A stretch of 64,000 nucleotides of DNA, from the NCBI GenBank assembly GCA_008692225.1, contig VICG01000013.1:372001-436000 (forward strand). Direction: 5' to 3'. The position numbers and the translations under genes were made by a program. The DNA is from Monilinia fructicola (taxonomy: Eukaryota > Ascomycota > Leotiomycetes > Helotiales > Sclerotiniaceae). Within the stretch, counting starts at the first letter, position 1; every line of letters starts with the position of its first letter. This document shows, in pieces, positions 23,682-35,900 of this stretch. The notes under the pieces are model-generated. The model saw only the letters and a program-made list of their open reading frames with translations. It made no database searches and had not been told where the DNA came from.

Positions 23682-24558
23682 TTAGGTGCAGTTAGGAACA
23701 AGACATGTCAATAACTTCTGGATCTCTTGTTTGTACGTAGCCAAGGCTTCATCTAGAGCGGAAGCATTTCCTTCGGGCCATTTTGCAAATGCAAGGTCGA
23801 ATACGAAGCCTGGAATTTGGTCTAGGACGGCAAAATGCTTTTGCCAAGCTTCGATGGCACAACAGTACTTGTCACCACCGGTGTTACTAATGGTGAATGA
23901 TCCACCGGCAACTAAACCATCCGCGTGAGCCTTTGTAGTCAAGGAGAGTACTACTGCCTATGTGCCACCTCCTCCATCACCAAGTACCTCGTGAAGATTC
24001 GAGTTTTCATTTATAGGAGTGGCTATGAGATGGCGATCATCAGCAGTCACAGCTTCGATTTCAGTGTGTTATCTGCACTCAAACCGTAGGTTGCCCCGAG
24101 AGGGCCATTGCCGGCATCTTGCACGTGCCAACCAGCCATGCCTACAGTTGAGCCGAATCTGCCCACGAGTCATAGGGTATTCACGGCAGCGACTTTGTAA
24201 GCTTTGAAAAACTGAGCCTCAGCTCCAACTTCAGCTGTAGGGCTAGTGTAACTAGCGCTGGTATAGTGAGGAATGAGATATCTTTAAAATTATGTGTCCA
24301 TAATGTAAGGGATCCTCGCCGTTCGATCTACCAATGTAGTCATGAGCGGTATTCTTGATTGCGATTCATGTGACATTTTCCTCCGCAAATTTCAAGCCGG
24401 TAATAGCGTTATGAGCGCTACTGACATTGATGACATAAGAAACAATATTTCCCAGATTGAATGGATGAGCTGGATTTCTTAGCTGGTGCAGCAATTGCTG
24501 CAGGAAATCCAAACAAGACCGCAGCTGCGGCTAGAATAAATTTGAGATTTGAACGCAT
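23682..24558 (-). pseudogene. Decayed secreted FAD-linked oxidase (PCMH/BBE type)
   Basis: Read on the minus strand from 24558, an ATG opens a clear signal peptide (FILAAAAVLFGFPAAIAAPA). Fragments in all three frames then follow the order of a secreted FAD-binding oxidase: FAEENVT, KNTAHDYIGRSNGE (equivalent to the FAD pyrophosphate loop), YTSASYTSPTAEVGAEAQ, FGSTVGMAGWHVQDAGNGPL, ATYGLSADNTLKS, LGDGGGGT and TTKAHADGLVAGGSF. Stop codons and frame changes occur in nearly every segment. The part after the signal peptide and the C-terminal BBE motif are missing. This is well beyond the single-base errors seen in other genes. Oxidases of this class tailor secondary metabolites in many fungi, so it may be a lost member of the polyketide cluster. 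Confidence 0.7.
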
Positions 24559-26021
24559 TCTTTGCGAACAGAGGATCGACGACAGATAGAAAAGAGAGGA
24601 CGGACCTCTAGCAAAGCATTTCAGATAATTGATCGCAGAAACGAGATCTCGAGTTTTGTAGTCATTTTTGTCATCATTTGCGCCGCCCTGATAATCCATT
24701 TTCGCCACCGCCATTGAACCAATGCGGCTTACAGTTTTGGCGAGCAAGCAGTCAGCCGCAAAGATATTAGTATCACTAAAATTGGTGCAGGATTTTGACT
24801 TCGTACGAGCGCGCACCGATGGAATTTACATTGCTCGTTTGGAGAATTTCCACCGGGAAGTCTACTAATTGACACGATTCGGCGAGAAAGTGATTGTAGG
24901 AGGCGTGATTACCACCAGCAGCAAGACAATTCCGCATGCAATTTAGATATCGAGTGATATCGTGGATCCTGCCATGGTATCGGTACTATACGAGATACAT
25001 TTAGCCAGTTTTTATTTCCATCTTCAAAGTTTATATGATAGGCATAGTCTATGAATATGGTATTTCTGTCAAAAGGCATTTAGCTATATTTCATACTTTT
25101 CGAAATTAGCGAGATCATAAATAGTATAACATTGTATACAAGCGGATAAACCAGATTGGTTTAGCATTAGTAGTAATTCCAATGTAGACATATATCTTCA
25201 CGATTAGTCTCCGTTTTTAACATATTAGGTTAATTTGATGAAAATGAAGCTACACTTTATTTTCCTCGATCTCAAGGAATATAGAATAGAGTGAGGATTT
25301 CATAATTGCTTTTTTGGAACTCGTTTTAACAATGGATTGATCGCTACTATGAATTTCCTCATTCGAAACTTTCAACAGTTTCCTAAATTTCTCTACTCTC
25401 CCTTCTGAATACTTCATTTAGGCTTTCGCAGAGCCGACCAGTTTTTGAATCACTACAGTATTGTTGAGGAATGATCGCATCAGATCTTCAACATGACGAG
25501 CATGGTTTGCTGCAACGCCAGCACAAGCGCGATGGACTGCTGATTTTGCATGACTAGCTTGATTGGTAACCTTACCCACAAAATCATCAAGCGGTACGCT
25601 TCCGGACACATGCGGTACAAAACTAGTCCTTGCTGCCGTGCGTTTATATGTAGGTTGCTTATCCTGCATGAAGCTTATTCCGCATTGATCAATCGCATTT
25701 GACAAGGTCAACTCTCTGCTTCATGACATCTGTTTTTGTAATATCAAGCAGGCTGGTAATTTTCACACATTCACCACACATTTAGCATTATGACATGTAT
25801 CATGGCCAACTAACAGCTATGCAATGTTATAGTTCTACATCATCTTTTATCCACTTTGGTTTATAATGCTTCACCCAATCTATCCATATATCTTATAACA
25901 ATGCCGTGCACAAGATGCTTGACTGCCTGTCTACACGGTCGTTTGGTATCGGCTTAGTCCAACAGTTACAGCTTTCCAGAGATAGACTGTCACTTCATTT
26001 TTGATACAAGACAAAGGCAAC
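24559..26021. other. 1.46-kb region without a recognised gene
   Basis: Mostly AT-leaning sequence. An open frame on the minus strand at 25418-25711 (97 codons, no good start) is the only one of note and matches no family I know. Confidence 0.45.
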
Positions 26022-26369
26022 ATGGCAAAAACCATCGTACTCGTATCCGGTGCTAACAGAGGCATCGGCAGAGGTCTCCTCGAACTTTATCTTCTTAAAC
26101 CAAACCACATTGTCATCGCTGCGAATCGCGATCCTAATCATCCGTCTTCCAAAGCCCTCGCAGGATTGTCCACAGCTGAAGGATCCTCCCTCATCGTCGT
26201 TAAAGTAGATGCTACTGTCCCCACAGATGCTCTTAAGGCTGTGAAACAATTAGAATCCCAGGGCATTCACCATCTAGATGTCGTGATTGCAAATGCTGGC
26301 GCGTGCTACAGTACTAGTCAACTTATATTTTGCCTACCCCACTCCCACACCAAAACTCATCTACTTTAA
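26022..26369 (+). pseudogene. Truncated short-chain dehydrogenase/reductase
   Basis: ATG at 26022 opens an SDR N-terminus: VLVSGANRGIGRGLLELYL (TGxxxGIG cofactor loop) and IAANRDPNHPSSKAL, ending at LDVVIANAGACYS, where the NAG motif lies. After about 97 residues the similarity ends and the sequence passes into a strongly AT-rich stretch. The catalytic Ser-Tyr-Lys part is absent on either strand downstream. The sequence resembles fungal polyketide ketoreductases of the norsolorinic-acid-reductase type in its N-terminus. I read it as a gene cut by an inserted or deleted segment that later mutated to AT. Confidence 0.7.
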
Positions 26370-26735
26370 TAAATTATAAGATTTCTTATAATAATAAAAG
26401 CATTAGAAATATTTTAGATGATAAATCTTTCGATATTAATATATAATTAAAGTTTTATAAATCTTTTTTTTGAAAATCCTTCTGATCGATATTTTAGATA
26501 GGAAAATTGAAGAGTTGTATTTTTATATTATTTTTTCGGTAAAACATGTAAATTTAAAAATAATTATTTTTGAAGTTGTATAATTCTATGAATAAACTTT
26601 TTTAGCTCATAAAATCTTGATTTTCTTGATTTTTTAATGAAAATCTTTTTTGATGTGTTAAGAAGGTTTTATTATAGATCTATTTATGATATATAAATAT
26701 CTCAAGTGAGATAGATGTATTTTGGAAAGTTGAAA
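26360..26735. other. AT-rich island, RIP-like
   Basis: About 375 bases with very few G or C (long runs such as ttttttttgaaaatc), with sharp borders against normal DNA on both sides. This is the composition expected from RIP acting on a repeated element. No terminal repeats were recognised. Confidence 0.6.
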
Positions 26736-27692
26736 ATACATGGTAACCGCTCGTAGACTTCACTGGGTTGGGCTGAAGAGAAAGCATGTATTGTTGAGAA
26801 GCAATGAATCTATCACCAGAAAACTGCTCATTAGTAAGTATATGAAAGTCTCAACTAGTGCCAGTATTCTTAAGACAACGATTGGAATAATATACATGGG
26901 GAAAAGCCTGGCTCATATAGCCAATGAACATAAAGGAAGCATCTAACAAGGCATGAACCCTTTTGAAAGCACTAGCAGAAGTCCTCACGATCTACCTATT
27001 GTATAGGTGCTCCTGTTGTATCAATTCCGGTGCCGCGAAAATTGAGAGAATTTTGAATTTTTGTATCTCACGGAAACACCCTGATTAGTCTATTCATACT
27101 CCAAATCGTATCAGTTGACGATTAGGATCGGATTTTTGACCGAGCATTTGATAGACCAAAAAGAATTTCTCAGTCATTATCCAAGCCTCGAAAAACATTT
27201 AGTGGTAATGCGCATTCTTGTTCCAGGGCAGATCTGATCATGAATCATTTGACAAAGCCAGACTTTATCCAAGTAAGTGATCTTGTCTTGCAGAGGATAT
27301 CGTTCGGATTTTCCCATGAAAACCAGACTGACCTATCCTACCTAGGCCACACACCTTTTGTTCCTACCTTCTTCTTGCTTTTCTTAACTTTGGTAAACAA
27401 TCATCCTCTTCAGATCATAGGATTCTTCTTGATTTCGTACCTTAACACGGAAGCAATGGTTGCCCTTTGCAGCGTCGAGGGCACTACATATCTCTATCCG
27501 TGGAGCCATGCATATCCCTGGAGTACAGTACTGACGATTGAATACTCTTGAAATAGCCAGCTTATTATGACTATATACAGAACATGTGGAACAGTGCCTC
27601 TAATGTAGGTTTGCAATCAAATGCAGTAGTCTAATTGATCTTGTCTTTTCCAAAACCATGTCAACTCGTATAAAATAGACCTCCTTTCCGCT
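26736..27692. other. No recognised gene
   Basis: Normal-composition DNA with small open frames at 26740-26946 and 27240-27551 (plus) that I cannot assign. It includes the 3' flank of the hydrolase gene. Confidence 0.4.
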
Positions 27693-28737
27693 TCATACCT
27701 CCAATCCAGTAACTTCGTCCATAAAACCTGTAATGACGCCCAAGATTTCCTCGGACTGATCTCCAGTGAGAATTGTGATATGCCCCTTTCCTTTCGCCAT
27801 ATATAGAGTTTTCGGTCCTGGTATAAGCTCAAATGCTTCCACCTGGTCATCAGGAGACGAAATAGTATCTAACTCGGGGACAACCAGCAACGTAGGTGCC
27901 TGGACCATATCCAGCAGGGACTTAGGTCGGTATGTAAAAAGCTTGTGGTATGTTTGCAATGTGATACGATAGCGGAAGCCGGGGGCAGAACGCTCGCTAT
28001 ACGCATCCATGAAGTCGTGGAGTTCCATTGCACCAGGTCCTCCTGACCCTGCAAAACCAATAGCATTTTCTGCTTTGCTGTTGAACACAGGCAGTGTGAA
28101 GGCTTCATTGCCTCTCAACTGTGATTCTCGGTCCCTAATAAGTTGGGGAAAAACCTTTTCCATCTTTTCTGGTTGAAAGAAGCTGAGAACAGGGGCCACC
28201 ATAACGACTGCCTTTACTCGCCGATCTACGGCTGCTGTGCAAATGCTCACTGTCGCCCCAACAGACATTCCCCAAAGTATAATCCGCTCCGAATCTACAT
28301 GTGGCAATGAAGAGACATGTGTCAAGATGTCTAAACAAAATCCTGTGAGCAAGGAACTTTACAGGTACAGACGGCTGCTGATTGTGGCACGCTACACTCA
28401 CCCGATAGATCTTCAGATTGTAGCAGTGGATTGACCTGATTTCTAGGAAGTCCACCACTCTCTCCGACGCTTCGCGAATCGTAGATCAGTGCGTTATAAC
28501 CATGGTCTTGGTATTTCCGAGCAATATCTGGGAGGACGATTTCTTTCATCAAGTTGAACTAACACTTGTTAAGTAAAGAATACCAAAGGTAAAGTATCAT
28601 GATATGCTCAATCAAACAGTACTTACGCCGTGCGTCATTATAACAGCAGGTGCTTTTACCGCAGTTGGGAACAAGACTCCTCGAATGGTAATACCATCCA
28701 TCGTCTTGTACTCAACCTGGACAGCTGGAAGAGCCAT
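27693..28737 (-). CDS. Alpha/beta hydrolase next to polyketide synthase
   Basis: Start at 28737 (MALPAVQVEYKTMDGITIRG). Introns are at 28559-28626 and 28343-28401. The protein is 305 residues with no frame break. The fold is clear: VIMTHGFN (oxyanion-hole side), DHGYNALIYDSRSVGESGG, the nucleophile elbow LWGMSVGAT (GxSxG), the acid in VVPELDTISSP and the histidine in KGKGHITIL. No signal peptide is seen. It lies back to back with the polyketide synthase, which has no thioesterase domain, so release or further processing of the polyketide is a reasonable guess. It is not of the FSH type used by known trans thioesterases of this class, so the role stays an inference. Confidence 0.82.
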
Positions 28738-29909
28738 ATCTCAATAATTCAAGAAAGTATATCTTGGGAAATTGAGGTTGGGTCTTGATGGTATGTATTT
28801 ATAACTGTATTCCCTTGATGTGAGGATTTTGGCAAGGAAAGGAGGGGATAAACGAACTGGTAGATGGGCAATATGATGTAGCTAGGAAAAAAACCATGTA
28901 GAATCTCATGAACACCAAGGATTGATGAATGAAGTGAAAACTGACGATGGCGGGAAGGGATAATAAATCTTTCTCTTCTCTCTGAGCCAGTGCTATTGGC
29001 TTCCAAAAGAAATCGAACCAGCCTCATTGATGACACCCTGACAGAAACATCCTCCAACATCTCAACGTCCCAAATTTATCCAGCCATCGTTACCTCGTTG
29101 TATAATTCGAGCTATAGCAAGCCGCCTAACATTTTTTAACCAAAAACAGCCGAAATAGATTAAAACACTTGTCGCCTAAACTTGACGAAATATATGGTAG
29201 TGGAATCTGTCTGTATCAAAAAAGATGCAATGAGGCATGTGTAAGGCCCTTGCAAGGGTGTGACGTAATCGTACAAAGGTTCCTCTTACTTGCATAGTCG
29301 GGGTGTCTTACGTGCAGCTAGGAACGGGCATTAGTGTGAATGGATTATTCAGGGGTACGAATGCTGACTCACGTAAACACCATTCATACACCAGCCAGAA
29401 AGAACATTCTGTTGCAGACCTCGGTCTTTTGAAGATGGATTCAAAGTTCAGACCCAACCCCTTGGCCACATAATCGAAAAAAGGCAATGTCAATCAATCT
29501 GCAGATTGTAGAAGATGGGGATTAATTACTTTGATCTTCGGAGCCCCATCTCTGCCTCTTTTCTGCAGTTCTCGGTATGCATGGTCATCATTAGTTTGAG
29601 CGAGTACGCTTCTCGAGAGAATATGATTACGTATCTGCAATGTCATATGTGAGCGTAAGGATATAGAGATACTGGTGGTGATCTACGCAGAAGAAATAAG
29701 GCATTCTCATCATGGAGTGATTGTAAGACCGTCATCGGCGCATCGTCGCTGATATGGAACTTCAAGGGTCACCAGAATATGCTTTTCTACAGTCCCCAAC
29801 TTCGCCTACATAAGAAGCTGGCAGGGCCATGCGAATTTCCTTCAGATCAACTCCATCTTAAACCAATTCGTGTTATATCTACAACAGCCAGTAGGTTAGC
29901 AAGACCACA
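28738..29909. promoter_or_regulatory. Divergent promoter of hydrolase and polyketide synthase
   Basis: 1.17 kb between two opposite start codons, without a supported ORF. A shared promoter would co-regulate the two genes. I looked for the ATCTCNCGNA element bound by TOXE-type regulators and saw no exact copy by eye. Confidence 0.5.
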
Positions 29910-32900
29910 ATGGCCCAATATTCTCAAGAACCGGTCGCCATAGTTGGCTTTGCATGCCGACTCCCGGGCGGCAATACCAACCCAAAGAAACTCTGGGAGT
30001 TTCTCAAGAGAGGAGATATTGCCGCAAACAAAGTACCCAAATCAAGATTCAATATTGAGGGACATTGGGATGGTTCTCAAAAGCCACGTACCATGCGATC
30101 ATGTGGTGGCATGTTTCTCGAAGATATCGATCCTGCGGATTTCGATGCTTCATTCTTTGAAATCTCGCGGGTCGAGGCAATTTCCATGGATCCAAATCAG
30201 CGTCAGATACTTGAAGTTGTTTTCGAAGGGCTTGAGAACGCTGGTATTCCCCTAGAGAGCATTGATGGTGCTCCCATTGGATGCTTTGTTGGATCATATT
30301 TATCAGGTGAGTAAATTTTATTCTTCGCCTAACTTTGCAAGATTGAACATACTAAAGTCATCCAGATTATGCCGACATGCAGAACAGAGACCCTGAAGAT
30401 AGATCAGCGGGTTTCACTGTTGGTGTAGACCGTGCAATCATGGCTAATAGATTAAGTCATTTCTTGAACATCAAGGGACCAAGGTGAGAGGTTGCATAGA
30501 AAGTATACTTCACCTGAAACTAACATTTTATTCTTGCTAGCATGACAATCGATACCGCTTGCTCTGGTAGTCTTGTAGGCCTCGATGTAGCTTGCCGATA
30601 TCTTCAGTCACGAGAGATAAATGCGGCTATTATCGCAAGCAGCAACCTCTACCTGAATCCAGAGCACGTCATAGATCTTGGAGCAGTAGGAAATACTCAT
30701 TCACCTACTGGGCTATGCCGCACATTTGATATCGACGCTGATGGATACGTCAAGGCCGAAGCAGTGAGTAGTATCATTGTTAAACGACTCTCCGACGCCA
30801 TTCGCGATAGAGATCCTATCAGAGCTGTTATCCGAGGTTCTGCCACCAACAGTGATGGAAGAACTGCTGGAATTGGTAGTCCAAGTGCAGAGGCACAATC
30901 CGCAGCTATAAGAGCAGCTTATGCCAATGCAGGCATTACAAATTTGAATGATACAGCATACCTCGAGTGCCACGATACAGGAACGCAAGGCAGGGATGCT
31001 ACTGAAGTAAAAGGCGTCGCTTCTGTATTCTCAGCGACGCGTTCAACAGATAAGCCCCTCATCATTGGCTCTGTAAGTAAACTTTATGCCCCTTTGAGAA
31101 TACTTACTGAATCCTTGTCAAGATAAAAAGCAATTTAGGACACGCTGGGCCATCAGCAGGTATATCTGGCATCTTGAAAACTGTTCTGGCCATAGAAAAT
31201 GGAATTATCCCGGGAAATCCATGTTTCATAAAGCCTAGTCCAAAAAGTAAGCAGGCTTCCCTACAATTCGGTTTCTCTTGTAACATATTGTTGCTAATAC
31301 TGTAATATTACGAATATAGTCGATTTTGCCGGCCTTAAAGTGAAGGCTACCCGCACTGCGATACCCTGGCCTGAAACTTCTATCCGCCGAGCGAGTCTCA
31401 ACTCATTCGGATATGGAGGATCCAACGCACATTTCATCTTGGAGCAGCCCAGCTTCCCCGACGGGCCGCGCCATATCACTTCCTATTTGTCTGATAGCGA
31501 TGAGTTTACGTTGGATGAGGATGACCCAGAGCATCCGTATATACTCGTTCTCTCAGCCAAGGATAACGCTTCATTGAAGGCTAACATAAAGGCGCTGTCC
31601 AATCACTTGATCAACCCATATGTAAAGGTCAACCTCGAGGATTTAGCATATACGCTTTCAGAGAGGAGAACGAAACTGTGGCATCGGGCATACATCACCG
31701 CACGAAACACCAATATAGACGAAAATGATTTTGTGGTAGGAAAAAAGAATCCAGAAGCCTTAAGGATTGGATTTGTTTTTACTGGTATGGGTGCCCAGTG
31801 GCCTCAAATGGGTAAAGATTTATTAAAAATTCTTTCCATGGACAATTAAATTACTCAAGAAGCTCGACGACGCGCTGCAGAGCCTCCCAGATCCTCCAGC
31901 CTGGTCCTTATTAAGTGGATTGACCGAGGTTCGCACCGCCGAGCATGCCCATCAATTAGAATTCCCACAGTCAGTTGTGACAGCACTTCAACTATGCATT
32001 ATAGAAGTACTTCAAAGATGGGGCATCAAACCTCAGAGCGTGGTTGGCCATTCGTTAGGAGAGGTTGCCGCTGCATATGCGGCCGGTTTTCTCGACCAAG
32101 CCACCGCTATTAGAGTAGCTTACTACGGAGATCGTGCTGCCATGAACCGAAACCATGAGGTTGGCAGTGATAGTGGTATGTTGGCGGTGGGCTTGGGGGA
32201 AGAAGCACTCTCACCATACCTAGAGAAGCACGCAGGTCAAGCTTGGATTGCATGTTTTAACAGTCCTAGCAGTTTGACCGTCTCCGGCAAGCTCAATGCA
32301 CTCAAATCACTGGCGCAAAAGCTAAAAGATGATGGACATTTTGCCAGACTTCTACATATCAATTATGCCTATCACTCTGAGCTTGTAAGGGTGATTGGCC
32401 AGGAGTATGAGGAGCTTCTAAAAAAGAACATTTCCTTCCTTGGTGGTTCATCAGATGTAACGATGTTTTCTTCGGCCACCGGATCAAAGAGAACTACCAC
32501 TACTGATGCTTTGCATTGGAAAATAAATATGGTTTCGCCGGTACGCTTCCATAAGGCACTTAGAAATTTGCTTTCAGAGGAGAATGCCCCAAACTACCTG
32601 ATTGAAATTGGTCCATCTGGAGCACTTGCAGGCCCTGTATCCCAGATTTTGAAGTCATTGCCCAATGGTACCAGCATATCTTACAGCCCTTCATGGTCTC
32701 GAGGTCAAAATGCAGGCAGAGCTATTTTCGACCTGGCAGGACGCTTGTTCGTCGCTGGTTATGACATTAGTTTCAAAAGTGTCAACCAGTATACTGAGAC
32801 CAAGACCATTGTTGATCTCCCTAACTACACCTGGAACCACTCAGTCAAGTACTGGCATGAAAATGCATCAAGCAAAGATTGGAGATTCAAACAATTCGTT

Positions 32901-35900
32901 AATCACGATTTACTGGGAAGCAAAGTCATCGGCACCACGTGGAAATCGCCAACGTGGCGAAAGCTCTTGAATCTTGCTGATGTTCCATGGTTGAAAGACC
33001 ATAAGGTGGGTTCGGACATCCTGATGCCTGGATCCGGATACATTGCAATGGCCGTGGAAGCATTGTATCAAAAGACGCGCTCCAACGGTCCCAGGGAGGC
33101 AATCATTAGTTCCCCTAATGACCTAAGTTATCGATTTAAAAATATCAGGTTCGGTAAAGCCTTGGTACTGGAGGATGATAAAGAGCCAGCTATGCTACTG
33201 ACACTGACCCAACGGCATGGTAGTAAGGATTGGCAAGAATTTTGCATCTCTTCAATAACGGGTGAGCATTTGAGCGAACATTGTTCGGGATTGATCCGTC
33301 TACAAGATCCTGTTGATGAGACACTGAGAGAATCCGATAGCTCACCTCTTAATCACCCAACATCTGGTGAGGTTTGGTATAAGGCTCAGGCAGAAGCCGG
33401 CTATGGCTTCGGTCCCAGCTTCCAGAAATTGCTCAAGGTCGAATCCACCAGCGGCCAGCGACAATCTCGAGCTCAAGTATCGTTAGTAGAGCCAGCATCA
33501 AAATGGTCTTCACAATCCTATTACCCAATTCACCCAGTATCTATAGAAGGATGCTTTCAGACAGTTACCCCTGCTCTATGGGCAGGAGAGTGCAGCTCAA
33601 TGAATGCAGTTTTGGTTCCGTCAATTATTGATGAACTCACTATCAACAGTGTTCCTACTGGTCTCAATGAAGGACTTTCGCTCGCCACATCAGAATACTC
33701 TGGTCGTGGCCGCCTCGAAGAAGCTAAGAACTACTTTGCTAACTGCTCCGTATACCATTCCGAAACTGGTGCACTACTTTTGCAAGTCTCTGGCCTTCGC
33801 TTCGTCAAGTTAGATGTGGGAATTAAGCCGGACCCACATGTGTTTGACTGCATTTCATGGAAGCCAGACATCACCTTCTTTTCCCAAGAACAGTTGGGTA
33901 GTCTCGATACGAACAATTCAGGGGCTCAACTGGACACAATCATTAATCTGATTGCGCACAAGAAGCCTGCATTGAGAATTCTTGAATTCAATCTCAGCCT
34001 TAATGAGATAAGATCTATCTGGCTCGAATCTGAAGATTCATTACCAAGATCTGCTTATATTCAGTACGACTTTGCTTCGTACAATGCCAAAGAGCTCGTG
34101 AGAATTAAAACCAAGTATAAGGCTAAGGTCACATCATTCCTCCTTGTGAATCACAATAGAGAATCTGTGGATTTGCCACAAGATGCAATTTATGATCTTG
34201 TCATTTTAAAAGTTAGCAAAGCTCCAGTCGTCGACCATTGCCTGAATGACACCATCAAATATGTCAAATCTCATCTTGCTAGAAAAGGCTACGCGCTTGT
34301 AGTGCAGGAAACTGAGTCGCAAATCGAGCATCGACTCTGTGAATACCCATCCTCTTGAAGAGAAGGCCGAATCACCATTATCAGCAGGGTCACCTAAAAC
34401 GCCGAGGATTTCAGTCGATGATTCTGAATCTAAGGTTGCCGAATCTGCTACCCCTGGCATCTCAAGCACCGATGGATTTAGCCAGCCTAACGAAAAGCTC
34501 CTCGATTCAAATGCCACTATTGCAGGCGTTACACAACGACTGTCAAACCCCGAAACACTACTGGAAACACTAAAAATGAATGGAATTAATTCCGTTTTAC
34601 AAGTTCCTAGCAAAGATAATAGTCCAGCATGGTCGCTGTACACTAATAAATTTGACAAGTACCAATCACACCCTAAGAATTTGAGTGTCGTGCGGCTTTT
34701 GGAGACTACCCCGTCTTTAGATTTGTCTCTCAAGGCAGCTTTAGAAGCTTGTGGATGGGTCATCACAGAATTAGCGTACTCACCGAAAAGAATCGCCGAA
34801 TCAGGAACCGTGGTACTGGTTCTGGATGAACTTTACACTTCAGTACTAACCAAAATCAACCAAACTCAGTGGGAAGCCCTCAAGTTGCTCATAAGTTCCG
34901 GAGGCCATCTTCTCTGGGTCACCAAAGGCGCACAGTACAAGGTGACCGATCCAGATAATGCTCTTGTTCACGGTCTATTCCGAGTGGCTTGCAGAGAAGA
35001 TACTGGCGTCAAACTTAGTGTTTTGGACGTTGAATCAAGTACTGGTGCTGCCACAAATTATGCTATCGAAACAGTTCTCAAATCGCTCCATGTCAACCAG
35101 TCAGACCCTGAAGCCGTGGTTGAGACAGAGTTCGTAGAACGCAACGGCATTCTGTACGTGCACAGAGTTGTTCCAGACGTTCAAATCAACGAGTTTAAGA
35201 GGGCCGAGGTAGAAGGCGCAAAGCCTGTCCTCAAAGGTTTCCACGAGACCGAATCAGCTGTGCAGCTGAGAGCCGAGCGCCTGGGAACTTTCCAGGGCCT
35301 CACATGGGTCGAAACTGCTGTTGGAGAGGTGCCAGTAGAACCTGGAAAAATTGAGGTCGAGGTGGAGGCTGTGGGAGTCAACTCCAAAGACGTAGCTGTA
35401 ATCATGGGCGTTGTTCCAGAGAACGAGTATACTACTGGATACGAAGCAGCCGGCGTTGTGAAGCGACTCGGGACAGATGTGACGAAGTTCAAGGTTGGAG
35501 ATCGCGTCTGCTTCTTGAACGGTGGAAGCTACGCAAATCGCCTTCAGGTTGGTATCGGAAGGGCTCATGTCATTCCAGATTCCATGAGTTTTGAAGATGC
35601 GGCGACCATTCCTTCAGTATACCTGTGTTCTATTTATTCCCTCTACGATATTGCCAATCTGAGAGAAGGGCAGTCAGTACTCATCCATTCCGCATCTGGT
35701 GGCATTGGAATCGCATGTATCCAACTGGCACAATACAAGAACGCCGACATTTATGTCACTGTTGGCACAGAAGAAAAGCGAAGATTCTTAAACGAAAACT
35801 ATGACATTCCACCATCCCGCATCTTTTCTTCCCGTAACAGAAAGTTTGCTAAGCAGATTTTGAGTGCAACCAGTGGCCGCGGTGTTGATGTAATCATCAA

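Noticed and set aside
28738..29909. TOXE-type binding element ATCTCNCGNA in the PKS/hydrolase promoter
   Set aside because: Only near matches were seen by eye, none exact.
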